A program made the position numbers and the translations under genes. This document shows, piece after piece, positions 1 to 7,737 of a stretch of DNA of 64,000 bases. The DNA lies in contig CAKUHA010000001.1 in NCBI GenBank assembly GCA_934655755.1, positions 62,001 through 126,000 of the forward strand. Reading direction: 5' to 3'. The notes beneath the pieces are model-generated. The model searched no databases. It was not told the DNA's origin and saw only the letters and a list, made by a program, of their open reading frames with translations. This stretch comes from an uncultured Collinsella sp. (GTDB lineage: Bacteria > Actinomycetota > Coriobacteriia > Coriobacteriales > Coriobacteriaceae). Positions within the stretch are counted from its first letter, which is position 1. Each line of letters begins with the position of its first letter.

Positions 1-291
1 TGCCTGGCCGCTCATGTGCGCCATGATCTGTGCCTGGAAGCGCGCGGCGTGGGCGGTGGGAATCTCGTCGGGGACAAACGTGGCGAAGCACTGTGCCCAC
101 GGCGTGTTGCCGATCTTTGCGAGCGAGATGGCGCAGGCGTTGCCCTCGATGAGGTCGAAATCTTGCGGATGCGTTTCGTCGCCGGGGAAATAACCGTCGG
201 TGCCCGCGGTAAAGCGCAGGTCGAGATCGAGCGTGGCCCAGCCGATGCGGTCGGCGGTGTCGCAGTGTAGGTCAAATACGGGATATGCCAT
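1..291 (-). CDS. Membrane dipeptidase (peptidase M19), N-terminal part
   Basis: The gene runs off the left edge, so only about 97 N-terminal codons are present. The ATG at 289-291 (minus) is preceded by GGAGGAACC. Residues 5-12 read VFDLHCDT. That His-x-Asp pair is the first metal-ligand motif of renal-type dipeptidases (M19), which are dinuclear zinc enzymes cleaving dipeptides, often with a D-residue. The rest of the fragment has the family's GNACAISLAKIG and WAQCFATFVPDE segments. Role is from family knowledge; the other zinc ligands lie outside the window. Divergent from the SlyD-like gene, sharing about 120 bp of intergenic DNA. Confidence 0.85.
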   Translation of the reverse strand, partial: MAYPVFDLHCDTADRIGWATLDLDLRFTAGTDGYFPGDETHPQDFDLIEGNACAISLAKIGNTPWAQCFATFVPDEIPTAHAARFQAQIMAHMSGQA

Positions 292-410
292 GGTTCCTCC
301 GGTTGCAGCGTTTCTTTGCAAACTGTCTTCAAATTGTATGACTAGGGTATAGTTAGCGCCATATGTTCACGGCGGCTTGTGTTTGCGCCGCCCCTATCAC
401 GGAGGTTACC

Positions 411-839
411 ATGTCCAACCAGGGCAAGAAGGTTAAGACTCATTATCGCGGCACGCTCGACGACGGCACGCAGTTCGATAGCTCCTACGATCGCGGCGAG
501 CCGCTGGAGTTCACCTGCGGCGCCGGCCAGATGATCAAGGGCTTCGACGCCGCCGTGGTCGATATGCAGGTGGGCGAGAAGAAGACCGTGCACATTCCTG
601 CCGCCGATGCCTACGGTGAGCACAATCCCGAGATGGTTCTGACCTTCCCGGCCGAGCAGGTTCCCAACATCGAGCAGATCGAGAAGGGCATGAAGCTCTT
701 CCTGTCCACGCCGAGCGGCATGCCCGTCCCCGCCGTGGTTGTCGACGTGACGCCCGAGGCCGTGACGCTCGACGCCAACCACGAGCTGGCCGGCAAGGAC
801 CTCAACTTTGATATCGAGCTCGTCGAGGTCGAGGGTTAG
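411..839 (+). CDS. slyD: FKBP-type peptidyl-prolyl isomerase, SlyD-like
   Basis: 142 residues. Start chosen at ATG 411 because GGAGG sits 6 bases before it. FKBP signature at residues 6-45 (V-x-T-H-Y-x-G-T-L-D-D-G-x-x-F-D-S-S) followed by the insert-in-flap domain (residues about 65-120) with AYGEHNPEMVLTFP, typical of SlyD. It should catalyse prolyl isomerisation and act as a chaperone in the cytoplasm. The His/Cys-rich nickel-binding tail of E. coli SlyD is absent; the protein ends in an acidic VEVEG. The UreE-like gene begins 3 bases after its stop, so they are almost surely cotranscribed. A -10-like TATAGT lies at 348-353. Confidence 0.9.
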   Translation: MSNQGKKVKTHYRGTLDDGTQFDSSYDRGEPLEFTCGAGQMIKGFDAAVVDMQVGEKKTVHIPAADAYGEHNPEMVLTFPAEQVPNIEQIEKGMKLFLSTPSGMPVPAVVVDVTPEAVTLDANHELAGKDLNFDIELVEVEG

Positions 840-842
840 AGC

Positions 843-1421
843 ATGCTTGAGCGCCTGGTTTCGACGACATGCTTGGGAAATCTCAATGATCCGTCCTATG
901 AGCTTTTGCTTCGCCGGGAGCTGGGCGGTGTCTTTGAGATCGATGAGCTGCTGCTCGATTGGGACCAGGCCGACGCCCGCGTATTTGCGGGCGTGACGGA
1001 GTTGGGGCGTGCGGTCGATGTTCGGCTGGATACTGCCGACGGCGGTCGTCTTACCGACGGCGACGTGCTCGCCATCGACCATTCGGGCACGGTTCCCGTG
1101 GCGGTTGTCGTGCGTCTGCGCAGCGCCGAAGTCTATCTGGTCGAAGTCGACCGCATAGACCCGATTGCGCTCGCACATGTGTGCTGGGAGATCGGCAACA
1201 TGCACGCACCGCTCTTCCGAGGTGACTCGGATGAGCATACCGTGCGCATGTATATGCCGGTGCAACCGGTTTTGGGCCGCATGCTTCGGGATATCGAGGG
1301 CGTACGACTCTCGGTGGTAACGCGCGAGCTCAATGCCAGTCGGCGCTTTGCGTCGAGTGCGGCGGATGTCGTCGTGAGCATGGCTCCCGACTTTACGGTT
1401 GTCAAAAAGGCGCGTAGCTAA
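843..1421 (+). CDS. ureE: UreE-like nickel metallochaperone homologue
   Basis: 192 residues. The first 80 residues form a beta-rich half ending RLTDGDVLAI. The second half contains VVVRLRSAEVYLVEVDRIDPIALAHVC and then EIGNMHAPLF, the region that in UreE carries the conserved nickel-binding His (GN-x-H-x-P-L). UreE delivers nickel to urease. No urease structural or UreFG genes are in the window, and the His-rich tail of enterobacterial UreE is missing. Placed 3 bases behind a SlyD-like protein, another known nickel-enzyme helper, so a nickel role for a hydrogenase or urease elsewhere is plausible but inferred. A 21-bp perfect hairpin follows. Confidence 0.7.
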   Translation: MLERLVSTTCLGNLNDPSYELLLRRELGGVFEIDELLLDWDQADARVFAGVTELGRAVDVRLDTADGGRLTDGDVLAIDHSGTVPVAVVVRLRSAEVYLVEVDRIDPIALAHVCWEIGNMHAPLFRGDSDEHTVRMYMPVQPVLGRMLRDIEGVRLSVVTRELNASRRFASSAADVVVSMAPDFTVVKKARS

Positions 1422-1428
1422 GTGCCGA

Positions 1429-1479
1429 CAACACAAGACGGACTTTGAGGGATAGCCACTCAAAGTCCGTCTTGTGTTG
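1429..1479 (+). terminator. 21-bp perfect inverted repeat
   Basis: Arms 1429-1449 and 1459-1479 are exact complements with a 9-base loop. It sits between the UreE-like gene and the next HAD gene. There is no T-run after it, so it may be a terminator of atypical form, an mRNA 3-prime stabiliser or a processing site. Confidence 0.6.
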
Positions 1480-1502
1480 ATGAGATGCTTTGGGGGAAGC
1501 AT

Positions 1503-2300
1503 ATGGATCTTGAGGGAATCAAGCTGATCGCCTGCGATTTGGACGGCACGCTGCTGCATCCGGGGGAGCGCGAGCCGCGTCCCGAGGCTTTTGAGCTCAT
1601 CGATGAGCTGCATCGCCGTGGCGTTGTGTTTATGCCGGCGAGCGGTCGCCAATATGCGAGCTTGCGTTACCTCTTTGCGCCGGTGGCCGATGAGCTGGGC
1701 TATGTGTGCGAAAACGGCGCCCTGGTCATGAGCGAGGGGCGTGCCGTGGTCAAGCGCTCCATGGAGCGTGGCCTTGCCATGGATATCGCGAGCGCCGTGG
1801 TTGCGTATCCCCATGCCGACGTGACCCTTTCGTGTGAAGGGCATCTCTACACCATGAGCGGCAACGATGCGTTCGTCGACCACCTGCGCTATGAGGTCCA
1901 CTGCGATGTGGCGGTCGTCGACCATCCCGAGGACATCGACGAGGACGTCATTAAGATTGCATTCCAGACGCCCGAGGACGAACAGCCGGCGGCGTTGGAG
2001 TATTTCGAGCGTCACTTTAGCGACCGCGTCGACGTGATGACGTCGGGAACCGAGTGGACGGACTTTATCGGTTTTAATTCGGGCAAGGGGTCCGCGCTTG
2101 CTGACTATGGTCGCGCCCTGGGCATTTCGCCGGATGAGATGATGGCGTTTGGCGATAACGAGAACGACCGCGACATGCTCAACGTCGTGGGCCATCCTTA
2201 TTTGATGGAGAGCTGCAATCCCACTATGCGTGGCATCAACGACCGCGTCCGCTACGTGCGCACGGTCGAGGAGGAGCTGCGTCGCCTGCTCGCCGAGTAG
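1503..2300 (+). CDS. Cof-type HAD hydrolase (sugar phosphatase-like)
   Basis: 265 residues. The start at ATG 1503 has GGGGGAAG just upstream; an in-frame ATG at 1485 has no such site. HAD motif I is IACDLDGTLL (residues 7-16), motif II PASGR near residue 49, Lys of motif III in the FNSGKGSAL segment, and motif IV GDNENDRDML. Between motifs II and III lies the Cof-type C2 cap. Members dephosphorylate sugar phosphates, flavin or PLP-type substrates; substrate here unknown. Its 3-prime end faces the Fur-family gene. Confidence 0.88.
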   Translation: MDLEGIKLIACDLDGTLLHPGEREPRPEAFELIDELHRRGVVFMPASGRQYASLRYLFAPVADELGYVCENGALVMSEGRAVVKRSMERGLAMDIASAVVAYPHADVTLSCEGHLYTMSGNDAFVDHLRYEVHCDVAVVDHPEDIDEDVIKIAFQTPEDEQPAALEYFERHFSDRVDVMTSGTEWTDFIGFNSGKGSALADYGRALGISPDEMMAFGDNENDRDMLNVVGHPYLMESCNPTMRGINDRVRYVRTVEEELRRLLAE

Positions 2301-2315
2301 GCTTTTGGGACATGC

Positions 2316-2696
2316 CTACCGGCAGTCGGGGCAGAGGCCCTCGAAGATGGTGTAGTGCGAGGTGACGTGCCAGCCGATTTGCTCGGATGCTTTGGCGTCG
2401 AGTTGGGCATCGAAGGGAAGCGGTACGTCGATGACGCGGCTGCACGAGGTGCAGATGATATGCGCATGCGGCTCGATCGTGCGATCGAAGCGGCTGCCGC
2501 CCGGCGTCTTGATGGAGAGAATCTCGCCGGCATCGGCCAAGAGGTTGAGGTTGCGATAAACCGTGCCGCGACTAATCTTGTCGTCTTGCTCGCGCACGGC
2601 GTTATAGATCTCGTCGGCGGTGGGATGGTTATAGCTTTGGCGCACGGCGTCGAGAACCAGCTTTCGCTGCTTGGTATTTCTCCTTTGCACCGCCAT
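2316..2696 (-). CDS. perR: Fur/PerR-family transcriptional repressor
   Basis: 126 residues. N-terminal winged helix (KQRKLVLDAV, HPTADEIYNAVR, ISRGTVYRNLNLLADAGEI), then the C-terminal dimer and metal domain with EPHAHIICTSCSRVIDV (CxxC) and a final CPDC, the two structural-zinc pairs. The hinge TPGGSRFDRTIEPHAH resembles PerR more than Fur, so a peroxide-sensing role is likely, though PerR and Fur cannot be separated firmly by eye. Upstream bases 2720-2755 are A/T-rich and include a short dyad GGTA-N5-TACC (about 2730-2742), a possible autoregulatory site. Confidence 0.85.
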   Translation of the reverse strand: MAVQRRNTKQRKLVLDAVRQSYNHPTADEIYNAVREQDDKISRGTVYRNLNLLADAGEILSIKTPGGSRFDRTIEPHAHIICTSCSRVIDVPLPFDAQLDAKASEQIGWHVTSHYTIFEGLCPDCR

Positions 2697-2758
2697 GCGC
2701 CTCGCCTCTTTTCCATTAACGGTATGTAGGTAAATGATACCTTATTTAGCACACAATA

Positions 2759-3169
2759 CTAATAGCGAGGATTAAAACCATCCTCGTCAGAAAGCGGGGC
2801 GCGGGCCTGGGCGTCTGCAAGGCGAAAACGTGCCCCCATTCGCTCGTAGGAGGCATGAAGTGCCTCGAGGTGCGACAGGATGTTTGCCGGCGCGCCCTGC
2901 ACCTCCATCTCGACCGAGCCGTCTTCCATATTGCGCACCCAGCCGGTGAGTGAACGAGCCTGCGCGAGGTTGGTGTTGGTAAAGCGAAAACCGACGCCTT
3001 GGACTTGCCCCGCCCACCGCAGGAAATAGCGCTGTGGAGCATTTTGAGTGGCTTCGTCGCTTGCGAGCACGGTAAGCCTGCGACGCAGCTTGAGCTCGAC
3101 GTCCGAAGGCTTCTGGGGTTCACGGTTGGCTCCCGTGACACCGGAGAAGAGCGTGTCGAAAAAACTCAT
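2759..3169 (-). CDS. acyP: Acylphosphatase with N-terminal extension
   Basis: 136 residues. The acylphosphatase core occupies residues about 46-125: RWAGQVQGVGFRFTN holds the catalytic Arg loop (GQVQGVGFR) and TGWVRNMEDGSVEMEVQG holds the catalytic Asn. It hydrolyses acyl phosphates such as acetyl or 1,3-bisphosphoglyceryl phosphate. Most family members are about 90 residues; here about 45 extra polar residues precede the domain, function unknown. It starts 2 bases after the stop of the upstream oxidoreductase (3172), so they form an operon. Confidence 0.88.
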   Translation of the reverse strand: MSFFDTLFSGVTGANREPQKPSDVELKLRRRLTVLASDEATQNAPQRYFLRWAGQVQGVGFRFTNTNLAQARSLTGWVRNMEDGSVEMEVQGAPANILSHLEALHASYERMGARFRLADAQARAPLSDEDGFNPRY

Positions 3170-3171
3170 CG

Positions 3172-4278
3172 CTATGCCCGTTGTTCAGAGTCGGCGGGGA
3201 AGGTGATGCCGGCCTGCTGGCGCACGGCATCCATGATGCGAAGCGAAACGAGGGTGACGTCGCGGTAGTGTCCGAGCTCGTGGCGCCCTGCCGGCGTCTC
3301 CCAAATCTCTTCTTTAACGTGAGCGATGCCGTCGATGGCGGTGATAAAGTCGGCGAGTTCGTACTCCATGGTGTTGTTTGACTTGGGAAGGTCGAGCGCG
3401 CGGCTGTTGTCGCCCTGCTCGCGCGGTGCCTCGGTCGCCGACCCGCGAACGACGTCGCCGCGATAGTCGATACGGACGTTGCGGGGCGTGGACAGATGGT
3501 CGATCTGGATGGTGCCGCGCTCGCCTTCGATCTGCGAGGGCAGCAGGTCATTCGTGATCTTGGAATGTGCAAGCTCGACAGAGATGCGACCGCCGCCGTA
3601 GCTGGCGAGGATGGAGCCGCAGCCGTCGATGGGGCCGTGCGTGAGCTTTTGCGTGGCGCGGTCTAGCAGCGTGGTCATGCTGGTGAGGCCGGAGGGCATG
3701 CCGAAGATCTCGACCATGGGCTCGACGGTGTAGACGCCAATGTCCATGAGGGAACCCGATGCCATGTTGCAGTCGAAGATATTGGTGGCACGTCCCGCGA
3801 GAACCTCGTTGTAGCGCGAGGAATATTTGCCAAAGCGCAGTGAGGCGCGGCGGATGGGGGCGATCTCACCCAGGGCGTCCTCGATGGCGTGGAAGGCGGG
3901 ATCGTGGAGGGGACGCATGGCCTCGAGGGCTATAACGCCCGCCGTCTCGGCGGCGCGGAAGACTTCCAGCGCCTGCGCTTCGGTGGCGCAGAAGGGCTTT
4001 TCGACGATGACGTGCTTGCCGCCGGCGATGCAGGCAAGGGCTTGCTCGTAGTGAAGTGCGTTAGGGCTGCCGATGTAGACGGCGTCAATGTCGTCGGCGG
4101 ACGCGAGCTCGGCGAGCGTGGTAAAGTTTCGCTCGCCACCGTGCTCGGCGGTAAAGGCGGCGCCGCGATCGGCATCGCGCGAGAGCGTGCCCACAAACGC
4201 GGCTTGGTCGTTGGCGTTGACGACTTGGATGAAGTCGTCGGTGATCATGGATGTGCCGATGGTCGCGATGCGCAGCAT
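3172..4278 (-). CDS. Gfo/Idh/MocA-family oxidoreductase
   Basis: 368 residues. Start chosen at ATG 4278, behind AAGGGGGACGT; a longer reading frame upstream lacks a ribosome site. Rossmann motif MLRIATIGTSMITDDF at the N-terminus, then the EKPFC signature near residue 95 (GKHVIVEKPF), which carries the catalytic Lys of the family, and a C-terminal alpha/beta domain. NAD(P)-dependent oxidation or reduction of a sugar, inositol or related polyol; substrate not evident. Followed after 2 bases by acylphosphatase, and preceded by RNase HI 75 bp upstream on the same strand. Confidence 0.87.
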   Translation of the reverse strand: MLRIATIGTSMITDDFIQVVNANDQAAFVGTLSRDADRGAAFTAEHGGERNFTTLAELASADDIDAVYIGSPNALHYEQALACIAGGKHVIVEKPFCATEAQALEVFRAAETAGVIALEAMRPLHDPAFHAIEDALGEIAPIRRASLRFGKYSSRYNEVLAGRATNIFDCNMASGSLMDIGVYTVEPMVEIFGMPSGLTSMTTLLDRATQKLTHGPIDGCGSILASYGGGRISVELAHSKITNDLLPSQIEGERGTIQIDHLSTPRNVRIDYRGDVVRGSATEAPREQGDNSRALDLPKSNNTMEYELADFITAIDGIAHVKEEIWETPAGRHELGHYRDVTLVSLRIMDAVRQQAGITFPADSEQRA

Positions 4279-4353
4279 ACGTCCCCCTTGCGTTGTTTGG
4301 TCTACACGAATGAGTGTAGCGCGTGAGGGCACAGGAAGCGCTCGAAAACGCCG

Positions 4354-4839
4354 CTAGAGGTCGCTCTCGTTAAAGCCAGTGTCGATATCAAGGTTGCTGC
4401 CGTCGGCCGCCGTGGTGGCAAGCTCGTCGCAGCGCTCGTTGAGCTCGTGGCCGGCATGCCCCTTAACCCAGATGAACTCAACTTTGTGCTTGCTCTTTGC
4501 GGTGAGCAGGCGCTCCCACAGGTCGCGGTTCTTGACGGGCTGCTTGTTGGCGGTCTTCCAACCGCGTTTTTTCCATCCGTCGATCCAGTGTTTGTTGAAA
4601 GCATTGACGACGTACTGCGAATCGGAGTGGACTTCGACCTCGCAGGGGCGGTTGAGCGCCTCGAGCGCCACGATGACCGCCATGAGCTCCATGCGGTTGT
4701 TGGTGGTCTTGGCGTAGCCGCGCGAAAGCTCGGAGGTAAAGGTCTTGCCGGCGGGGTTGGTGTATTTGAGCACGGCGCCGTAGCCGCCGCGTCCCGGATT
4801 TGATCGGGCCGAGCCGTCGGTATAGATGATGACCTTCAC
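4354..4839 (-). CDS. rnhA: Ribonuclease HI
   Basis: 161 residues from a GTG start at 4839, chosen because AAAGGA lies 5 bases before it and the domain begins at once with [10 protein letters not shown]. The four catalytic carboxylates are all visible: Asp8 (YTDGS), Glu51 (NNRMELMAV), Asp73 (HSDSQYV) and Asp138 (NERCDELA). The basic handle helix ([20 protein letters not shown]) is present, as in E. coli RNase HI. It degrades RNA in RNA:DNA hybrids during replication and R-loop removal. Length is normal for the family. Confidence 0.95.
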   Translation of the reverse strand: MKVIIYTDGSARSNPGRGGYGAVLKYTNPAGKTFTSELSRGYAKTTNNRMELMAVIVALEALNRPCEVEVHSDSQYVVNAFNKHWIDGWKKRGWKTANKQPVKNRDLWERLLTAKSKHKVEFIWVKGHAGHELNERCDELATTAADGSNLDIDTGFNESDL

Positions 4840-4902
4840 ATGGTTCCTTTCGTCGAGTGCTTCCTTCGTGGGTGTCCATTGTAGCGCCACGTTCGTTGCG
4901 GG

Positions 4903-5841
4903 CTAGCGCTCTACCATTTCCACCCCGTCCCCAGATGGCTGGCTTTCGCGGATGATGCGGTCGAGCTCGTCGAGGTATTGCTGCAGCAGGGGGGAGGGCT
5001 TGCGCTCGTCGTGCATGATATGGCCCACGTGCATCGTCGGGGCGTCCGCCAGCGGGATCGATGCCATGCCCCATTGCATTTCGTTGGAGAGGACACCAGT
5101 CGACAGCGTGTAGCCGTTTGAGGTGATAAGTAGGTTGGTAAGCGTGCCACGGTCCGATACGCGGATATTGCGGTCGCAGGGAATATAGCTAAACGGCTCC
5201 TCGGCGTAATAGAAGGAGTTCGAGGTGCCTTGCTCAAAGCTGTAGCGGGTGTAGGGCGTAAGGTCGGCAAGGGACAGCTGCGGGCGGCGGGCGAGCGGGT
5301 GGCGCTCGCTTACGAATACGTGGACCTTTGCGTCAAAGAGGGGGTGGAAGCTCGCGCGCGCATCGGCAAAAGCCTTCTGCAGAACGCGGGCGTTAAAGTC
5401 GTCCAGATAGAGAATACCGATGTCGCTGCGAAACGCGCGGACGTCATCGATGATTTGCGAGGTGGTGGTTTCGCGCATGATGAACTCGAACTTGCTGTCG
5501 CGGCAGCGCTCGACCACGTTGACGAAGGCCTCGACCGAAAAGGCGTAGTGCTGGGCGGAAATGGCGAGGCGGGCTTGCGGGGTGCCGCCGTCCTCGTAGC
5601 GGGCCTCGAGCATGTCGGCCTGCTCTACGACCTGGCGTGCATAGCCCAAAAGCTCGGTGCCGTCGTTGGTGAGCGTGACGCCGCGGCTGGAGCGCGTGAA
5701 GATCTCCAGATGGAGCTCCTGTTCCAAGCTTTTGACGGCGTTGGAGATGTTGGACTGGGCGGTATAGAGGCGCTGAGCTGCGGCGTTGATTGAGCCGGAC
5801 TCTGCCACGGCGATCAGAAAACGAAGCTGCTGAAGGGTCAT
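4903..5841 (-). CDS. LysR-family regulator divergent from metY
   Basis: 312 residues. N-terminal winged helix-turn-helix (MTLQQLRFLIAVAESGSINAAAQRL, then QSNISNAVKSLEQEL) followed by a two-lobe effector domain. Divergent from metY across 274 bp that contain an ATC-N9-GAT LysR box at 5862-5882, only 20 bp from its own start. That arrangement usually means autoregulation and control of the neighbour, so it is a candidate regulator of methionine/sulfur assimilation (compare CysB, MetR, CmbR). The inducer is not inferable from sequence. Confidence 0.88.
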   Translation of the reverse strand: MTLQQLRFLIAVAESGSINAAAQRLYTAQSNISNAVKSLEQELHLEIFTRSSRGVTLTNDGTELLGYARQVVEQADMLEARYEDGGTPQARLAISAQHYAFSVEAFVNVVERCRDSKFEFIMRETTTSQIIDDVRAFRSDIGILYLDDFNARVLQKAFADARASFHPLFDAKVHVFVSERHPLARRPQLSLADLTPYTRYSFEQGTSNSFYYAEEPFSYIPCDRNIRVSDRGTLTNLLITSNGYTLSTGVLSNEMQWGMASIPLADAPTMHVGHIMHDERKPSPLLQQYLDELDRIIRESQPSGDGVEMVER

Positions 5842-5861
5842 CGGTGCCCGTCCTTTCGTCT

Positions 5862-5882
5862 GTTATCTGCAAAACCGATAAC
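5862..5882. promoter_or_regulatory. LysR-type box, GTTATC-N9-GATAAC
   Basis: A perfect 6-bp dyad with a 9-base centre contains the classic ATC-N9-GAT LysR-family motif. It lies between the lysR start (5841) and the metY promoter (-35 at 5903), the usual place for an activator/autorepressor site. Confidence 0.65.
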
Positions 5883-5902
5883 AGGTTAGCGCTTTTAAGT
5901 GA

Positions 5903-5931
5903 TTGACCGGTGAAAACAATGCTCGTACTAT
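5903..5931 (+). promoter_or_regulatory. metY promoter, TTGACC-17-TACTAT
   Basis: A near-consensus sigma-70 type promoter: -35 TTGACC at 5903-5908, a spacer of exactly 17, and -10 TACTAT at 5926-5931. Transcription would begin near 5938, giving a leader of about 178 nt before metY, long enough for attenuation control. Confidence 0.7.
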
Positions 5932-5952
5932 TCAAAACACACAAAAGCGGTA

Positions 5953-6060
5953 GGTAATTAAGCCAACCACGGAACCGGGATGCGAAAGGAGGCCCGTATA
6001 TGAATTGCTTACCAAGACGAATGCCGGGCTCCTGTTTGCGCCCGTCGGCGTGATCAGGAG
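5953..6060 (+). promoter_or_regulatory. Structured metY mRNA leader with alternative pairings
   Basis: Several complementary segments compete. GGTAA (5953-5957) can pair with TTACC (6009-6013). GGAGGCCCG (5988-5996), which includes the leader-ORF ribosome site, can pair with CGGGCTCC (6025-6032) with one bulge. CTCCTG (6029-6034) can instead pair with CAGGAG (6055-6060), and GGGC/GCCC inside 6026-6043 can form a local hairpin. A U-rich stretch (6071-6098) follows. No S-box or other SAM-riboswitch core was recognised. This looks like a translation-coupled attenuator. Confidence 0.5.
6000..6053 (+). CDS. 17-residue leader peptide upstream of metY
   Basis: The frame reads MNCLPRRMPGSCLRPSA then TGA. 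AAAGGAGG at 5985-5992 stands 7 bases before the ATG, a stronger ribosome site than many genes here have. Two of the 17 residues are Cys (positions 3 and 12) and two are Met. The ORF lies wholly inside the metY leader, 69 nt downstream of the predicted transcription start, and overlaps the alternative hairpins. By analogy with Cys- and amino-acid-responsive leader peptides, ribosome stalling could change the RNA fold and metY expression. That function is inferred. Confidence 0.55.
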   Translation: MNCLPRRMPGSCLRPSA

Positions 6061-6115
6061 ACAGCGACTTACTTCTCTCTTATTTATTTACTTTTGTTCG
6101 ATCAAGGAGATCATC

Positions 6116-7426
6116 ATGAGCCAGTTCATCAACAACCCCGAGCACACCTTTGGTTTCGACACCCTGCAGCTGCACGTTGGCCAGGAGAGCGCCGATCCTG
6201 CATCCGACTCCCGCGCCGTGCCTATCTATCAGACTACGAGCTACGTGTTCCGCAACGCCCAGCATGCCGCCGACCGCTTTGGTCTTGCCGACGCCGGCAA
6301 CATCTACGGCCGTCTGACCAACTCCACCCAGGGCGTCTTCGAGGATCGTATCGCCGCACTCGAGGGCGGCGTGGCCGGTCTCGCCGTCGCTTCCGGCGCT
6401 GCCGCTATCACCTATACCCTGCAGGCGCTTGCCCAGGCCGGTGACCACGTGGTGGCCCAGAAGACCATCTACGGCGGTTCCTACAACCTGCTGGAGCATA
6501 CGCTCTCCCAGTTTGGCGTCGAGACCACGTTTGTCGATGTCCATAACCTGGAAGAGGTCGAGGGCGCCATCAAGGACAACACCACGGTCATCTACCTCGA
6601 GACGCTCGGCAACCCCAACTCCGACATCCCCAACATCGATGCCATCTCCGAGATCGCCAAGAAGCACGGTCTGCCGGTTGTCGTCGATAACACCTTCGGC
6701 ACCCCGTATCTGTTCCGTCCGCTGGAGCATGGTGCCAACATCGTCGTCCACTCCGCAACCAAGTTCATCGGCGGCCACGGCACCTCGCTGGGCGGTGTGA
6801 TCGTCGACGGCGGTAACTTCGATTGGAAGGCGAGCGGCAAGTACGCCCAGATCGCCGAGCCCAACCCCTCCTACCATGGCGTCTCGTTTGCCGAGGCTGC
6901 CGGTCCTGCCGCCTTCGCAACCTATGTCCGCGCCATCCTGCTGCGTGACGAGGGCGCCTGCATTAGCCCGTTCAACGCCTGGGTCCTGCTCCAAGGCACC
7001 GAGACCCTGTCGCTGCGCGTCGATCGCCATGTCGAGAACACCAAGAAGGTCGTTGAGTTCCTGACCGGCGACAGCCATGTCGCCAAGGTGAACCACCCGA
7101 GCCTGCCTGAGCATCCCGATCACGAGCTCTATCAGAAGTACTTCCCCCGTGGCGGTGCCTCGATCTTCACCTTTGAGATTAAGGGCGGCCAGGAGGCTGC
7201 TTGGAAGTTCATCGATCACCTGCAGGTGTTCTCGCTGCTCGCCAACGTGGCCGACGTCAAGTCGCTCGTCGTGCACCCGGCTACCACCACGCATTCCCAG
7301 CTCTCTGCCGAGGAGCTCGCCGAGCAGAACATCACGCCCTCCACGATCCGCCTTTCCATTGGTACCGAGAACGCCGAAGATATCATTTGGGATCTGAAGC
7401 AGGCCTTCGCCGCGCTGGACGAGTAA
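6116..7426 (+). CDS. metY: O-acetylhomoserine (thiol)-lyase
   Basis: 436 residues; start at ATG 6116 behind CAAGGAGATCATC. PLP-dependent Cys/Met metabolism family: N-terminal FDTLQLHVGQ, YIYGRLTNST-type phosphate/substrate segment (NIYGRLTNSTQG), VVVDNTFGTPY with the PLP-binding Asp, and the Schiff-base Lys in VVHSATKFIGGHG. The long insert after GGVIVDGGNF separates MetY from MetB/MetC. It makes homocysteine (or cysteine) from O-acetylhomoserine and sulfide in the cytoplasm. Regulation is probably by the divergent LysR protein and by the leader described above; a strong terminator ends the unit. Confidence 0.93.
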   Translation: MSQFINNPEHTFGFDTLQLHVGQESADPASDSRAVPIYQTTSYVFRNAQHAADRFGLADAGNIYGRLTNSTQGVFEDRIAALEGGVAGLAVASGAAAITYTLQALAQAGDHVVAQKTIYGGSYNLLEHTLSQFGVETTFVDVHNLEEVEGAIKDNTTVIYLETLGNPNSDIPNIDAISEIAKKHGLPVVVDNTFGTPYLFRPLEHGANIVVHSATKFIGGHGTSLGGVIVDGGNFDWKASGKYAQIAEPNPSYHGVSFAEAAGPAAFATYVRAILLRDEGACISPFNAWVLLQGTETLSLRVDRHVENTKKVVEFLTGDSHVAKVNHPSLPEHPDHELYQKYFPRGGASIFTFEIKGGQEAAWKFIDHLQVFSLLANVADVKSLVVHPATTTHSQLSAEELAEQNITPSTIRLSIGTENAEDIIWDLKQAFAALDE

Positions 7427-7490
7427 GGCGACTTGTGCAAGGACCCCTTGCGACTCGATAGGTATAACTGCATAAAATGCCTGCTCAAGA

Positions 7491-7527
7491 CGCCTGTGCG
7501 AACAATGTTTGCACAGGCGCCTTTTTT
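7491..7527 (+). terminator. Rho-independent terminator of metY
   Basis: Arms CGCCTGTGC (7491-7499) and GCACAGGCG (7511-7519) with an 11-base loop, followed by CCTTTTTT. Confidence 0.88.
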
Positions 7528-7535
7528 GCATAGGG

Positions 7536-7565
7536 AGCATGCCAAAACAGGGTTTTTGGCATGCT
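7536..7565. terminator. Second hairpin after metY
   Basis: Arms AGCATGCCAAAA (7536-7547) and TTTTGGCATGCT (7554-7565), 12 bp perfect, 6-base loop. It may be a back-up terminator, or a regulatory dyad for the downstream secreted-protein gene. The rest of 7566-7737 shows no other gene. Confidence 0.5.
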
Positions 7566-7737
7566 TTATGCATTCGAGTTGTGGAAAACTCCTGTTGAGA
7601 GGATGTGAGTTTTACGCAATTGACGTGCACCTTTTGAGAAAAACCGCAGGTCGCGAATTGCTCGGGGTACTATGCAGCGCGATCGAATCACACGCAGCTC
7701 AAACGCAGCAAAAACGCACTACGGAGGTTCCAGCTAC

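Noticed and set aside
342..2195. 617-codon open frame on the minus strand across slyD, ureE-like and HAD genes
   Set aside because: It is antisense to three genes with clear family motifs, has no ribosome site, and its His/Arg/Ala-rich protein matches nothing. Biased third positions leave long open frames on the opposite strand.
5940..6115. SAM (S-box, SAM-IV) riboswitch upstream of metY
   Set aside because: I looked for the GAGGGA and other conserved core segments and did not find them. The leader-peptide reading fits better, though a covariance search would be decisive.
6005..6115. N-terminal extension of MetY
   Set aside because: An in-frame TTG/ATG frame continues upstream, but the ATG at 6116 has AAGGAG and the family start follows it.
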